This document shows positions 43,813-54,389 of a DNA stretch of 64,000 nucleotides, in pieces. A program made the translations under genes and the position numbers. Each line of letters opens with the position of its first letter. Positions within the stretch are counted from its first letter, which is position 1. A model generated the notes under the pieces. The model saw nothing but the letters and a program-made list of their open reading frames with translations. It was not told the DNA's origin and ran no database searches. The DNA is taken from assembly GCA_032716605.1 (NCBI GenBank), contig CM064518.1:47275274-47339273 (forward strand), in the 5' to 3' direction. Source of the stretch: Paralithodes platypus (Eukaryota; Arthropoda; Malacostraca; Decapoda; Lithodidae).

Positions 43813-44406
43813 AATGTTTTGATTATTCACAAATAACCTTTTAATAATTTGTGTTTTGTTACCCTAGTTTGCTGGTGAGAGTGTTGAGGCTCCAAGGTGG
43901 TATGAAGTGTTGGTCTTGTGTATACCCCTTTCCTTTCCGCTTTCTTTTTTCTCTTCTATCGTCTCTCCTCTCTTCCCTCTTCCCTCTTCCCTCCTATCCT
44001 CTTCTCTCTTCTTCTTTCTTCGCTCCTCTTCTCTCCACGGAACGTTTGCCCCTCGCCTCTCCTCTCCTCTGCTGCAAACAATAAGGAAGGTTAGTGGTGC
44101 AAAATCCGGTACTTACAAATGATTATAGAATAATTTAAACTAAAGTGATTATATTCATGTGTATCACCCCTAATTGTGCCTACCTTTAAAGATACTGTTT
44201 CTCGTATTCATTAAGAACTCCGTAATTAAAGTTAGTCTCTATATAGAAAAATTATCAGTTACACTTTCAAACAATGGAGGAAAGGTATAGTCAAAATATA
44301 TATGTTGCAGACTATTTTTATTATAAGATAACACATTAAGGAGAGGTTTTCATTGACATCTATTAACCATTGATAAGTATTTGTTTCACGTCTTATAAGA
44401 GTCTGC

Positions 44407-44726
44407 TTAAGGGGAGATTTCCACTAGAGGGATTTTTTTCTGGACCCCTTTCTCTCATGTTTAGCCCCAATGCTTTTAAGATTTGGAGAAAAGTTAGACG
44501 ATCTTAAGAACTTTCGCCCAATTTCTGTCAATTTTAAGACCGTTCGTGCAATTTAGGTGTCTATTTTTTCCTAGCGAGCGAAAGCGAGCCTCTAATTTAA
44601 GAGGAACCGGCCTTGGGCCGGGAAATTTTTCTACCGAAAAATGTACAAATTTATCTTAAGGGGTCTAGGGAGTGTAGTTTTTAGCTTGATAGATGTCTAG
44701 GGAACAACCTAAAAACCTCCCCTTAA
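44407..44726 (+). mobile_element. MITE-B, full copy
   Basis: TTAA 44407-44410 and 44723-44726. Clean internal units, gcgagcgaaagcgagcc, cggccttgggccgg and tttttctaccgaaaaatgta. One of the best-preserved copies. Confidence 0.88.
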
Positions 44727-45029
44727 GTCGCCATCAAAGTTTTAAATTTTGATGGTGTGAAAGCTAGCGAGGGATATTAACTTAACATTTGGAGGAAATA
44801 AAACTCATTTCACTAGACTTAAATCATACAGTTTGTGATAAAGTTTGTGTGAACTATATATTTTGACTACATTATATTACAAGATACAATAATAGATAAC
44901 ACTGACCTGTACACGGAGCAGTGTTGGATGGTGTACAGTTCACCACGGAAAATTTGTACCAACTGTGACTTTATGTATGGAACTACTGTATAATTAGCGA
45001 TGGACTTACTAGCATAATTTGATATGCAA

Positions 45030-45480
45030 TCGACAATTTAAAATTACTAAAAAACAACAATTTAACATTACTGAAAACTGACAATCATGAATTTACTCCT
45101 TAACAGTTAACTTAACATTAATTTATTACTTAAATCCGACAATTGAACACACAATTATTACTTAAAACCGCCAATTCAACATTACTAAAACCGACTATTT
45201 ATCATAACTTAAAACTGACAATTTAACATTAATTTACTACTTAAAGCCGACAATTTATTTAAAACCAACAATTTAACATTACTAAAACCGACAATTTAAA
45301 ATTACTTAAAACTGACAATTTAAAATTACTTAACAGACAATTAAGCATGAATTTACTACTTAAAAACGACAATTTAGAATTACTTTACTACTTAAAACCA
45401 ACAATTTAACATTTGAAACTGATTATTGAAAATATTAATTAACTACAAAAAACCGACAATAATATTAACTACTAGGCTAC
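45030..45480. repeat. Degenerate AT-rich tandem array (ACCGACAATTTAACATTACT)
   Basis: About eighteen units of 22-30 bases, each with aaaccgacaatttaacatt or aaaactgacaatttaaaatt, often followed by actactta. Irregular and old. No open frame. Confidence 0.75.
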
Positions 45481-45544
45481 ATCAGAAAATACGCATCTAA
45501 TACAAATTTCCCTTCCATACATAAAATCACAGTGGATACAAAAT

Positions 45545-45667
45545 TAATGTGGACAACTGTACATGGCTGCTGCTGCTGAGGTGGGCGGGGTTCCTCTCAT
45601 CCATAGCCAAGGTGGGCGGGATTCCTGGCGTTCGTCGGCCCGTCGGGTCGCTCCGACCATCTCTAAC
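45545..45667 (-). other. Acceptor-preceded segment, minus strand
   Basis: Complement: cattctttccaacag, then gttagagatggtcgg. Open for 46 codons (VRDGRSDPTGRRTPG...) with two gcccacct(t/c) echoes. No family recognised. Confidence 0.2.
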
Positions 45668-46445
45668 CTGTTGGAAAGAATGTATTGTTAGTTTAATAGT
45701 TAGATCATACCTTTAATGTCTGCGTTTCTCAGTCAGGCCTTCCATCTCATTCCTGTTGATTAAAGACAAAGGATTAATCCACTTCAGGAGCGTCGGTCTG
45801 CCACCCACATCACTGCACAGGCCGCCACATTCTGAAACCTATCCAACCAACGACCAGACAACCAGGATTTCACCGGCCGGATTTCAACCAACAAGACCAA
45901 ACGACAAACCAAACCTAAGCAAACTAACTCTTTACCTTAACTATATAACTAAATCTAACTAACCTCCTACTCAAAATAACTAAGCCTCTAATAGACAGTA
46001 AACTATCTCAAGCCAACCGAATAGAGCAACACCTAACCAATACTAACCTATAACAGACTCCTACCTATCCCTACCCCTTGAACTAACTATATCTACTCCC
46101 TCTAACCCCCCCCCCCCCTCTCAGCATCCCTACCAAAAACCTTGTCTAAATGCTAAGCCAACGACGATAGGATAAAAAGATTAGTGCATGGATTATTTAT
46201 AACATGAATATATACTGTATTTCATCAAGAATAATATTGTATAACATTTATTATAGCATTCACAAGTATATAATGTACACAGAATTTGAGGATTTAAATA
46301 TCTTACCTTTATATAGACTCCTATCCAATGTTTAATTCAGATTTTAGTAGAAGAGAGGTGGTTTTAATGGTGACAAGGAAAAGGGAAGGTTAAGATACAC
46401 TGCAAAAACACAGTGTTCAAATATAACAAAACTGATACACAAGGG

Positions 46446-46660
46446 TTACAAATAATTCGTGTTCAAGGTTGCACACAAACGATTCAAACTCCCATTATGT
46501 GGATCATGTTCGCTATATTTGAACATAAGTTTTACAGTGTAGAGAGGAAGATGGTGGTGGGAAAGGATGGTTAGGATTAAAGCTAAAAATGGGATGGTGG
46601 TTGACTGGTTGAGGTAGTAGTCTGGTTGTCTGGTCGGGGTTCGAGGTTTGATCACTCCAT
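46446..46660 (-). other. Acceptor-preceded open segment, minus strand
   Basis: Complement: ttttctttctttgcag, then ATGGAGTGATCAAACC. In phase 1 it is open for about 70 codons (GVIKPRTPTRQPDYYLNQ...). It would be phase-compatible with the candidate first exon at 57551-57647. No domain seen. Confidence 0.22.
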
Positions 46661-46713
46661 CTGCAAAGAAAGAAAAAAATCACATTAATATTGTTTATGC
46701 ATTCTTTTTAGTA

Positions 46714-46870
46714 ATAATGGTTAGTGCACGGAATGTATGTGTGAGTATCCTAGGTTCGAATCCTTGGAGTACCACATGTATTCATTATATTAATTGATTA
46801 AAATGTAAAACTTGCAAACTAAACAAACCAAAATTGGGACAAGGACAATTTCAGTAATTAGGCTTATTTG
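46714..46870 (+). mobile_element. tRNA-headed SINE with K-type body
   Basis: The head ends ctaggttcgaatccttggag (B box ggttcgaatcc) and taccaca. The body has aaaatgtaaaacttgcaaac and aaaccaaaattgggacaagg, the complement of the K block at 40940 and 59720. Links a tRNA head to the widespread K block. Confidence 0.5.
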
Positions 46871-46959
46871 TAAGTTAATTGGTGGGTTGGTGATATGATT
46901 TTATGATAATTATTTCTTAGCACTTACAAACTATTACAATTATAATCATGATTATTATG

Positions 46960-47105
46960 ATGGCTATCAGTAGACGAGTTTAAGTAGTTTAGCAAGGATC
47001 TCTAGGAATCAGGAGTAAAATATCAAAAACTCTTTCCTAAGCTGAAGAAAATCGTCTAATGATAGCCAGAATAAACCTTAAATGCGTCAATATTGGAAGG
47101 GTTAA
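46960..47105. mobile_element. MITE-A, left-truncated
   Basis: tagacgagtttaagtagttt through aaaatcgtctaatgatagcc to ggaagggttaa. TTAA 47102-47105 shared with the following MITE-E. Confidence 0.7.
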
Positions 47106-47313
47106 GGTGGTATCACAAGCGATTTTCAGTCAATATTTACAGGCAATTTGTACTGTGGCAATTTCAAAATATACCATCATAAAATTTAAAGTAGCGAACA
47201 TTATCCACCTTTGATTTAATATCAGTTCATTGCGAGAGAGCCTCATAGTGTCAAGAACAATAAATTATAATCGAAATTGCTTGAAAAAAAACCCCGCTCG
47301 TGTGACACCTTAA
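47102..47313. mobile_element. MITE-E copy 3, diverged
   Basis: ttaaggtggtatcacaagcg to gctcgtgtgacaccttaa; TTAA at both ends. The interior differs from copies 1 and 2, so it may be a subfamily. The right TTAA (47310-47313) starts a MITE-A fragment (ttaaacccttctgtaccggc). Confidence 0.7.
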
Positions 47314-47680
47314 ACCCTTCTGTACCGGCGTTTTTTAACGGTTTGCTGCTGTTAGACGATTATATTGGAAACAATCCTCTTTCTGGGGCCCCTTCATGTT
47401 TAGCCCCATTAATTTTAAGAATTTTAAGACTTTCACCCCATTAGTTTGTCGATTTTAAAACCTTTCGTCCCATTTGTACATCAATATCAAGACCTTTCGT
47501 GCCATTCAGGTGTCGATTATCTACTGGCGAGCGATAGCGAGCCTAATATAACAGGAACCGGCCTTTGGCCGGGCCATTTTTCTACCGAAAAATTTACAAT
47601 TCTATCTTGAAAAGGCGTCTAGGGAGTTTACTTTCAAGCTTGATGAATGTCTAGGGAACAAACTAAAAACCACCCCTTAA
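47310..47680 (+). mobile_element. MITE-A fragment then MITE-B lacking its 5' tip
   Basis: 47310-47370 is a MITE-A arm. MITE-B begins abruptly at tttctggggccccttcatg (47371) and runs through ggcgagcgatagcgagcc and cggcctttggccgggcc to ccaccccttaa at 47680. A recombinant junction inside both elements. Confidence 0.75.
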
Positions 47681-47869
47681 TCAGCTATTACAAAGAATTG
47701 GTAGAGAAATATGTTAAATATGAATTAGATGCATAGTACTTCCATACATGTCTATTATAACACCATTTTGAAACCTTGAAACCGTCAAAGCCATGCTAAA
47801 CTAAATTGATGGATTAAAGAGAGCTAAATGCACCAGCAAGAAGTAATCCATAGTCTGTTTTAAGGGGGC

Positions 47870-48221
47870 GTGGGCCGGTTTTCTGAATCACTTTCTCCCT
47901 CATGTTTAGCCCCATTAGTTTTCAGATGTTAAGATGTTTGCCCCATTAGTTAGTCGATTTTAAGACCTTTCGCCCCATTTCTTCGTCAATATTTAGACCT
48001 TTCGTGCTATTAAGAGTTTATTTTTTTCCCTGGCGAACGATAGTGAGCCTATAATTTTTAAGAATCGGCCTTCGGCCGGGACATTTTTCTACAGAAAAAT
48101 GTACAAATTAATCTAGATCTAATGGATTTTTTTTTTAAATTTGATGATAGTTTACTGAGAAAACTAGAAAAATAATTAATACATGCAAAAATCGCCCAAA
48201 AAGTGTACCAATCCCCCTTAA
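47870..48221 (+). mobile_element. MITE-B, full copy joined to MITE-A tip
   Basis: ttaagggggcgtgggccggt to ccaatcccccttaa; hairpin cggccttcggccggg. Its right TTAA (48218-48221) begins a MITE-A tip (ttaaccccttctgtaccggc) that stops after about 30 bases. Confidence 0.85.
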
Positions 48222-48240
48222 CCCCTTCTGTACCGGCGAC

Positions 48241-48450
48241 GTCCTGTTAACTAACTGCCCACCCAGACTCCCCTCAAAGCTAAATTTGTATATTTTACTA
48301 GGAAAATATCCCGGCCGACGGCCGATTTCTTCCAAGTTACATGCTTGCTATCGCTCGCGCAGACTAAAATAGACACCTGAATGGAGTGAAGAGTCTTATT
48401 ATCGCCATACTAATGGGGTGAAACTCCTTATCTTACCAATCGGGTTAAAT
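48241..48450 (-). mobile_element. MITE-B partial, minus orientation
   Basis: cccagactcccctcaaagct, ggccgacggccgatttc, gcttgctatcgctcgcgc, then two internal units and no terminal tip. Confidence 0.65.
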
Positions 48451-48587
48451 TAATGCATAAGAATAGTAGGCCTACCTTCAGATTCAAGAGTCGAAAATAA
48501 ACTTTAAAGCCTAAAAATAATCTATCTTTCAAAATATACTAATCAGGTTGATCAAGAGAGCTAAATGCACCGACAAGAAGTAATCCA

Positions 48588-48718
48588 TAACCATGTCTGT
48601 ATCGGCGACGTCTTTATAAACATTATGGCTTCCATTAGACGATGTTATGCAGTTTTAAAAGGGCCTCCAGCAACTAACAGGTTTCCAACTATCCTCACTT
48701 AACCCCTTTTTCCGGTAA
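48588..48718. mobile_element. MITE-A, one arm plus centre
   Basis: gtctgtatcggcgacgtctt, ccattagacgatgttatgca, agggcctccagcaactaaca, then ttaacccctttt. Truncated at the centre. Confidence 0.65.
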
Positions 48719-48719
48719 A

Positions 48720-49140
48720 CCTGACTAACACCAACAGCGATTTTAGTCAGTAATTTTAGTTGTGTGAAATTAGATTAGATTAACCTAACCTAACCCTAAT
48801 ATAATATAACATAACATTACCTGGGAAAGAGAGGGCAGGGACCCTGGGTGACCCATAGCGCATTTTAAGACTTATTTCTCAGTAAATACTGATTTCCGCA
48901 CTTAAATTAAACATCCTACAAGTTCTAACCAGTCCCCTGAACAGTTTTTGATAGGTTACTTGAGGATATTTTAACGGGACCATAGGTAAATATTTATCTT
49001 GTTTTCTTATATATCTCCCTTATAATAAATTTCTGCTCTTAATGGCATATATATCAATGATGTATATGCTCTACCGGATCTAATGGGCATACAAAGATAT
49101 ATGAGGTAACTGCTGGTGCTAAAAATCAGTATTACCCTAT
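48720..49140. other. No gene recognised
   Basis: Apart from an aacctaacctaaccctaa motif at 48781-48798 and an AT-rich stretch, I find no known family and no exon signals that hold together. Confidence 0.4.
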
Positions 49141-49144
49141 TTTG

Positions 49145-49538
49145 TTTCACTGGCGAACGATAGTGAGCCTGTAATGTTGGAAGAACCGGCCTTTAGCCGG
49201 GACATTTTTCTACCGAAAAATGTAAAAAATAATTTAGAAGGGGGATCTAATGGAATGTGTTGTTTTTTTAATTTGATGGGGGTCTAGGGAGGAAACTAGA
49301 AAAATAATGAATACATGCAAAAATTGCCCAAAATGTGAACCATCCCCCCTTCAGAAGGATATGTGGTAGTAAAAAGCGTTAAACGAGATAATTGGAAGCC
49401 TGTTAATTGCTGGAGGCCCTTTTTTAAACTTCATAAAATCGTCAAACAGTAGCCAGAATAAAAGGTAAAATGACAGCTTTATATAATCGTCTAATGATAG
49501 CCAGGTGATAAAATGAGTCATAATGTTCAAAGGGTTAA
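49145..49538. mobile_element. MITE-B 3' half followed by MITE-A
   Basis: 49145-49352: ctggcgaacgatagtgagcc, cggcctttagccgggac, ttttctaccgaaaaatg, ending atcccccctt. 49355-49538: MITE-A centre and right arm (gcctgttaattgctggaggc, aaaatcgtcaaacagtagcc) to aaagggttaa, with a small internal duplication of the tcgtctaatgatagcca block. Confidence 0.7.
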
Positions 49539-49895
49539 GGGGACGGTGGCCATTTTGTTGGTCTATTAATTTATAATTATATTCATTGATGTTTTATTTT
49601 CCTCGCTAGACCTCCAAGCTTAAAAGTAAACTCCCTATACCCCCTTCCAAGATATATTTGTAAATTTTTCGGTATAAAAATGTACAGGCCGAAGGCCGAT
49701 TCCTCCTAAATTGTAGGCTCGCTCTCGCTCGCCAGGAACGAAATTGACACCTAAATGGCACGAAAGGTCTTAATGTTGAAAAAAAATAGCGAAAGTTCTT
49801 CAAATTTCCAAACTAATGGGGCGAACGTATCTCAAAAGCAATGGGGCTAAACATGAGGGAGAAGGGGTTCCATAAAAACTACCCTCTTCCCTTAG
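49535..49895 (-). mobile_element. MITE-B, full copy, minus orientation
   Basis: Shares TTAA 49535-49538 with the preceding MITE-A: ttaaggggacggtggcc. Contains caggccgaaggccgattc, gctcgctctcgctcgcc and internal units. Ends accctcttcccttag. Confidence 0.83.
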
Positions 49896-50468
49896 TGATA
49901 AATAACCACGAGGCGTCCAGTCAGCCGGCTTCGATTCGCTAGTTTGCCTAGGTTTTCAAAATCCAATTCAAATATTCTAACTAAATCCTCCATGTTATCA
50001 TTAAGGCATCTATTACTCGTGGGTTAATAGGTAATTAATCAATATATAAATTATATTCAGGTTAAAAAACACTTCGCCCAATTCCGTTTAGAAAAGTCAC
50101 ATGGAAATATAGCCTAAGTTTATGCCATCAATTTATAATCTGGATCTCAATTTCTTCCTAAATGAATCAAATCTACTAGTGATCGCCATACTATTGAGAC
50201 ATATGGTTTTATTGAAAGGGTTAAGGAGGTAGAACTGAGCGAACAATCAAGTGCCGGCTTCCAGAATGTTCGTCAAACCTGCCGGCTTTTTCCATCACAT
50301 TTCTGGCCTTATTTAATGCAAACGTATGAAGTATTATGGGAAAACGACAAGCTCTTGTCCACAAATTCGGGTCTGGTGGTAAATAAGTCACGTTATTTAG
50401 CTATTACACCTTAATTTCTTCTATTTTCAGGAGAAATAATGGGGGAAAATGGGAGCACACGAGACTTA

Positions 50469-50533
50469 CCTCCTTAAAGCTGGACGACCGGGAACAAAAT
50501 GATCGATTCAGGCGAAAATTGAGAGCTTATATA
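50469..50533 (-). promoter_or_regulatory. Candidate TATA+Inr promoter and 31-nt first exon, minus strand
   Basis: On the minus strand TATATAAG (50533-50526) is followed 33 nt after its first T by an initiator TCATTT with A+1 at 50500. The leader 50500-50470 ends GGAG before a consensus donor GTAAGT (50469-50464). Spacing fits an arthropod TATA/Inr promoter. Possible downstream acceptors on the same strand are at 46660, 45667, 42854 and 37585. Confidence 0.35.
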
Positions 50534-50812
50534 ACCTCGGTTGTATTGCTGGTGGTTGATGGCAACTATTGGGTGACAGATGATCGAGAATTTCACTCAC
50601 AAAATCGTCAATATCTCCCTAACTATACATTTCTGAATAAAATTTAATTAATATAAATTATGCGTATTTGTATCCTCTATCTTTTGGTATAAGTTTGAGA
50701 ATTCTAACATACATATTTTGTGAATATTTAATGGTTGTCGTCGTATTTACTTCACAGAGAGAGAGAAAGAGAGAGAGAGTTCCTATACCAAGTGGACTTA
50801 AAGTACCCGAGA

Positions 50813-50990
50813 TTTTTATGCACCTTTATCAATGCTCTCGTGTCCTAAAAAAAAAAAAAAAAAAAAAATTGTTTTGCCACGCATTAGAGCCCTCGATCCC
50901 CCATGCACCTTTATCAATGCTCTCGTGTCCTAAAAAAAAAAAAAAAACGTATTTTTTTTTTGCCACGCATTAGAGCCCTCGATCCCCCCA
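50813..50990 (+). repeat. Two-copy tandem repeat with A runs
   Basis: Units of about 88 bases: caccttta...ctctcgtgtccta, an A run, then gccacgcattagagccctcg. Followed at 50985-51030 by text resembling the complement of the LINE R 3' tip (gatccccgaggggatggcca). Confidence 0.8.
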
Positions 50991-51365
50991 TGAACGCCTA
51001 GATCCCCGAGGGGATGGCCACGAAGGAATCACCCTAACAGCGAGCATCGATCTAACCTGCCTCCCTTGGGCTCTAGAACCTGCCTCCACTCAGCCACTGT
51101 CTTGAGTTACAAGGAGAGACATCCATCCCCCCCCCCCTTTCTCCCCCCCCCCCCCCCCCCCCCCCCCCCTTCGATGACGGGAGAAATCGGACAACTTCTC
51201 ATCCGGTCGCCATTTTGGGGACACTAGCTTATTAATTTCTATGTATAGGTATACCATATTAAACAAACTGTTCTCAGTTTGAATGTACACTAACCATAAA
51301 TTAAATATATTGACAAAATTATACTTTTATTGTTTACATATCCTTGTATTTGTTGTATCATTGTA

Positions 51366-51682
51366 TGTGATTGAGGGAGACAAAAGGCAGAACTACCTAT
51401 AGCGAGTGCCTCCCCCATAGTTGAAAGAGTATGTTATTCTTTACGTTTTTCGGTAGAGAAATGTAAGCTACCATCCGAAACCCTCATAAATTATAGACTA
51501 GCTATCGCTTGCCCAAGAAAAATACACCTAAAATACACGAAAGGTCTTAATATTGGCAAATGAATGGGGCGAAAGGTCTTAAAATCGCCAAACTAATGGG
51601 GCGAACGTTTTATAATCTCAAAATTAATGGGGCTAAACATGAGGAAGAAGGGATTTAAGAAAAAACCCTTCTTGCCCTTTAA
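51366..51682 (-). mobile_element. LINE U 3' tip fragment joined to MITE-B
   Basis: 51366-51429 (gattgagggagacaaaaggc, agcgagtgcctcccccatag) is the last 64 bases of LINE U without its A tail. 51430-51682 is a minus-orientation MITE-B with ctagctatcgcttgcc and clean aatggggcgaaaggtcttaa units. Confidence 0.7.
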
Positions 51683-51899
51683 TATATTACCAAGCACTAG
51701 TTGCCTGTGTCTACACTACTGAATGGTTAAGGTTAGGGAAATAGGTTGTAATAAATTCATCTTTATTCATATGCATAAATACATCATACACGAATGTAAT
51801 AAAATATATGACAATTGTTTTTAATTAAGCTAAAATTAATAATGGATATATAGGCCTACAAAGCTACATCAAATAAATTAACTAAATATATAAACAAAG

Positions 51900-52140
51900 C
51901 ACCTAATTAGACGATTTTATTCAGCTTAGGAAGGACCTCAATTAACACGCTACACATGATCTCAATTAACCCTTTCAACCACCCCAGATCCTTCCTAAGC
52001 TTCATAAAATCGTCTAACTGTAGCCGACATCAAATACAAAAAAAAAAACGTCATCGGTACAGCAAGGGTTAACTCTCACAGGTCCTTCCTAAGCTTCATA
52101 AAATCCTCTAAATGTAACTGATAACAAAAGACGTCACAAA
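51900..52140. mobile_element. MITE-A copy and adjacent half copy
   Basis: gacgattttattcagcttag, ccagatccttcctaagcttc, aaaatcgtctaactgtagcc and gtcatcggtacagcaagggt, then a second arm ctcacaggtccttcctaagc to 52135. Confidence 0.65.
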
Positions 52141-52254
52141 ATCACAAATCACACACACTGAATTAATATTATAAATGTAATTAATTAATTGAAATGTCTG
52201 TAAGGATAATTTAGCTCTATTTATTCATTCATAACTTCTTGGGCGTTTTTGTTA

Positions 52255-52435
52255 TATTTTCAAACCTCGCCCTTAAAAATCGGCACGAAAGGTCTTAAAA
52301 TGTACAAAGAATTAGAGCGAAAGGTCTTAATATCACCAAACTAATGGGGCGAACGTCTGAAAATCTCAAAACCAATGGGGCTAAAGATGGAGAAGAGGGT
52401 CCAGAAAACCCCCCCCACTCCCTTAATATTGTCCC
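52255..52435 (-). mobile_element. MITE-B partial, minus orientation
   Basis: Three internal units (gcacgaaaggtcttaaaatg, gagcgaaaggtcttaatatc, gggcgaacgtctgaaaatct), then ggggctaaagatgg and cactcccttaa. Lacks the hairpin half. Confidence 0.7.
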
Positions 52436-52494
52436 ATCCTACCTAAAACAAATGACTATATAGATCACTAATAAGTATACTCTCATATCACTAA

Positions 52495-52849
52495 CCCATT
52501 CAGTACCAGGGACGTCCTTTTCATCCAATTCTGGCACCTATCAGGCAATTTTATTCAGCTTAGGAAGTACCTCTAGCAATAATAAGGCTTCATATTATCT
52601 CAATCAACCCCTTAAACTACCACAGATCCTTCCTAAGCTGCATAATATCGTCTAATTATAGCTAGACTAAAAGATAACACACGTCCCTGGCACTCAAAGG
52701 GTTAAGGGTATGGAAGGGCATTTAACGTGTCCATAATTAACTACCCAATTAACCCTTTCCGTACCGAGGACGTCTTTTAATTTTTGTTGTTGCTACATTT
52801 AGACGATTTTGTGCAGTTTAAGAAGGATGTGTGGAAGTAAAAGGGTTAC

Positions 52850-52905
<56 letters not shown>
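52495..52905. mobile_element. MITE-A copy, half copy and TAA microsatellite
   Basis: 52495-52705: accattcagtaccagggac-like left arm to cactcaaagggttaa. 52749-52849: one arm only (ttaaccctttccgtaccgag to gtaaaagggtta). 52849-52900: (TAA)n. The minus-strand poly-Leu open frame is only the microsatellite. Confidence 0.7.
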
Positions 52906-53034
52906 TATATGGGTATGTAAAGGTTCGATAAAGTGCCCATGACAACCTACCCTTAACAAGATATATTGGCCGTAATAAACCCATCTTAGACCAGTTAGAT
53001 AGTTAAATCACTCAAAATATATTATACCCAAAGA

Positions 53035-53165
53035 TCTTAATAGCCCTTTTTCATAACCTTTTGATTCTTAGAGGCCCTTACGAAGCTGCGTAAAATCTTC
53101 TAATGTTAGCCAGAACAACCTAGGAATAAAGCGTCCAAAAACAAAACAAAAATACTGAAAAGGTT
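53035..53165. mobile_element. MITE-A remnant
   Basis: agaggcccttacgaagctgc, aaaatcttctaatgttagcc and aaatactgaaaagg are the right half of a MITE-A. Confidence 0.5.
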
Positions 53166-53332
53166 TACAAGATGGCGGCGAGTTGGAAACAAGATGGCGT
53201 CCAAATTTATAAGGTGTGTAGAATCATCGGCTATATTAACAGTGATTTACCTTTCTATCCGTATAATTAAAGGTTAATTACCACCAATATACCTCCATAG
53301 GCTATGTTATTACGAACACATTAGTTACCCCT

Positions 53333-54320
53333 TACGAACTAATATTCTCGACAAACTACCCAAGCCGTCACCAACCCCCCAGAGAGCTGAACAAGTTATA
53401 GCGCGAGTAGGATGAACCCCCCCCCCCCTCCACGTCTACCCGAGAGGCCGTAGCGTATGAATTTTAGACTCCTGAAAAAAAGTTGCTCGCTTCTGATTGG
53501 TTGAAGATTGAAAGTTTTGTCTGACGTCATCATACTGTCCGAGGCGATATTTGTCTGGTTTTACGCTCATATTTTCGACAGACTAGCCAAGCCCTTGACC
53601 GACCCCACAGAGAGCTGAGCAAGTTATGGCGCGAGTAGGATGAACCCAAACATCCACCCGAGAGGCCATAGCGTATGAATTCTAATCCCCTGAAAAAAGT
53701 TGGTGGCTTCTGATTGGCTGAAACTTTGCAAGTTTTTCTGACGTCACAATACTGCCCAAGGCGATATTCGTTTGGTTGTGCGAGAATGGATGTGCTTCTT
53801 CCGTAGAATTATGTGCAACTATAGTGACCCTTGACGAACTCCTATTTTTACTGAACCCACAGAGAGCAGAGCAAGTTCTGGCGCGAGTAGGATGAACCAA
53901 ACGTCCACCCTAGAGGCCATAGCGTATGAATTTTAGACCTCTGGAAAAAGTTGCTGGCTTCTGATTGGCTGAAGATTGAAAGTTTTGTCTGACGTCATCG
54001 TACTGCCCGAGGCGATTATGTGTCTGGTTGTGCAAGAAAGGTAGTACTCCTCCCGTAGAATTATATGACTTTACGAACTCATATTTTCGACAGACTAGCC
54101 AGCCCTTGACCGAACCCCACAGAGAGCAGAGCAAATTATGGCGCGAGTAGGATGAACCCCACCTGTCTACCTTAGGCCATAGCATATGAATTCTAGACCC
54201 CTGGAAAAAGTTGCTGGCTTCTGATTGGCTGAAACTTTGTAAGTTTTTCTGACGTCACAATACTGCCCGAGGCGATATTCGTTTGGTTTTGCGAGAAAGG
54301 TAGTGCTTCCCCCGTAGTTT
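53333..54320. promoter_or_regulatory. Four-unit tandem array with phased CCAAT and CRE boxes
   Basis: Units of about 230-265 bases starting near 53333, 53565, 53830 and 54062. Each has cagagagc(t/a)gagcaagtt, gcgcgagtaggatgaac, gaggccatagcgtatgaatt, then ATTGG (inverted CCAAT) at 53496, 53713, 53964 and 54224. TGACGTCA follows at 53522, 53739, 53990 and 54250. The interval from ATTGG to TGACGTCA is 26 bases in all four. GGCGCGAG is also kept. No coding potential shared among units. Confidence 0.7.
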
Positions 54321-54389
54321 TTTGTTTGTTTTTGTTTTTTGTTTTTTTAATGTCTAGTATTACAGTTTATTCCACTGGGGGTGAGGGCT

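Noticed and set aside
52799..52984. Poly-leucine membrane protein on the minus strand
   Set aside because: It is the translation of a TAA microsatellite next to a MITE-A half element.
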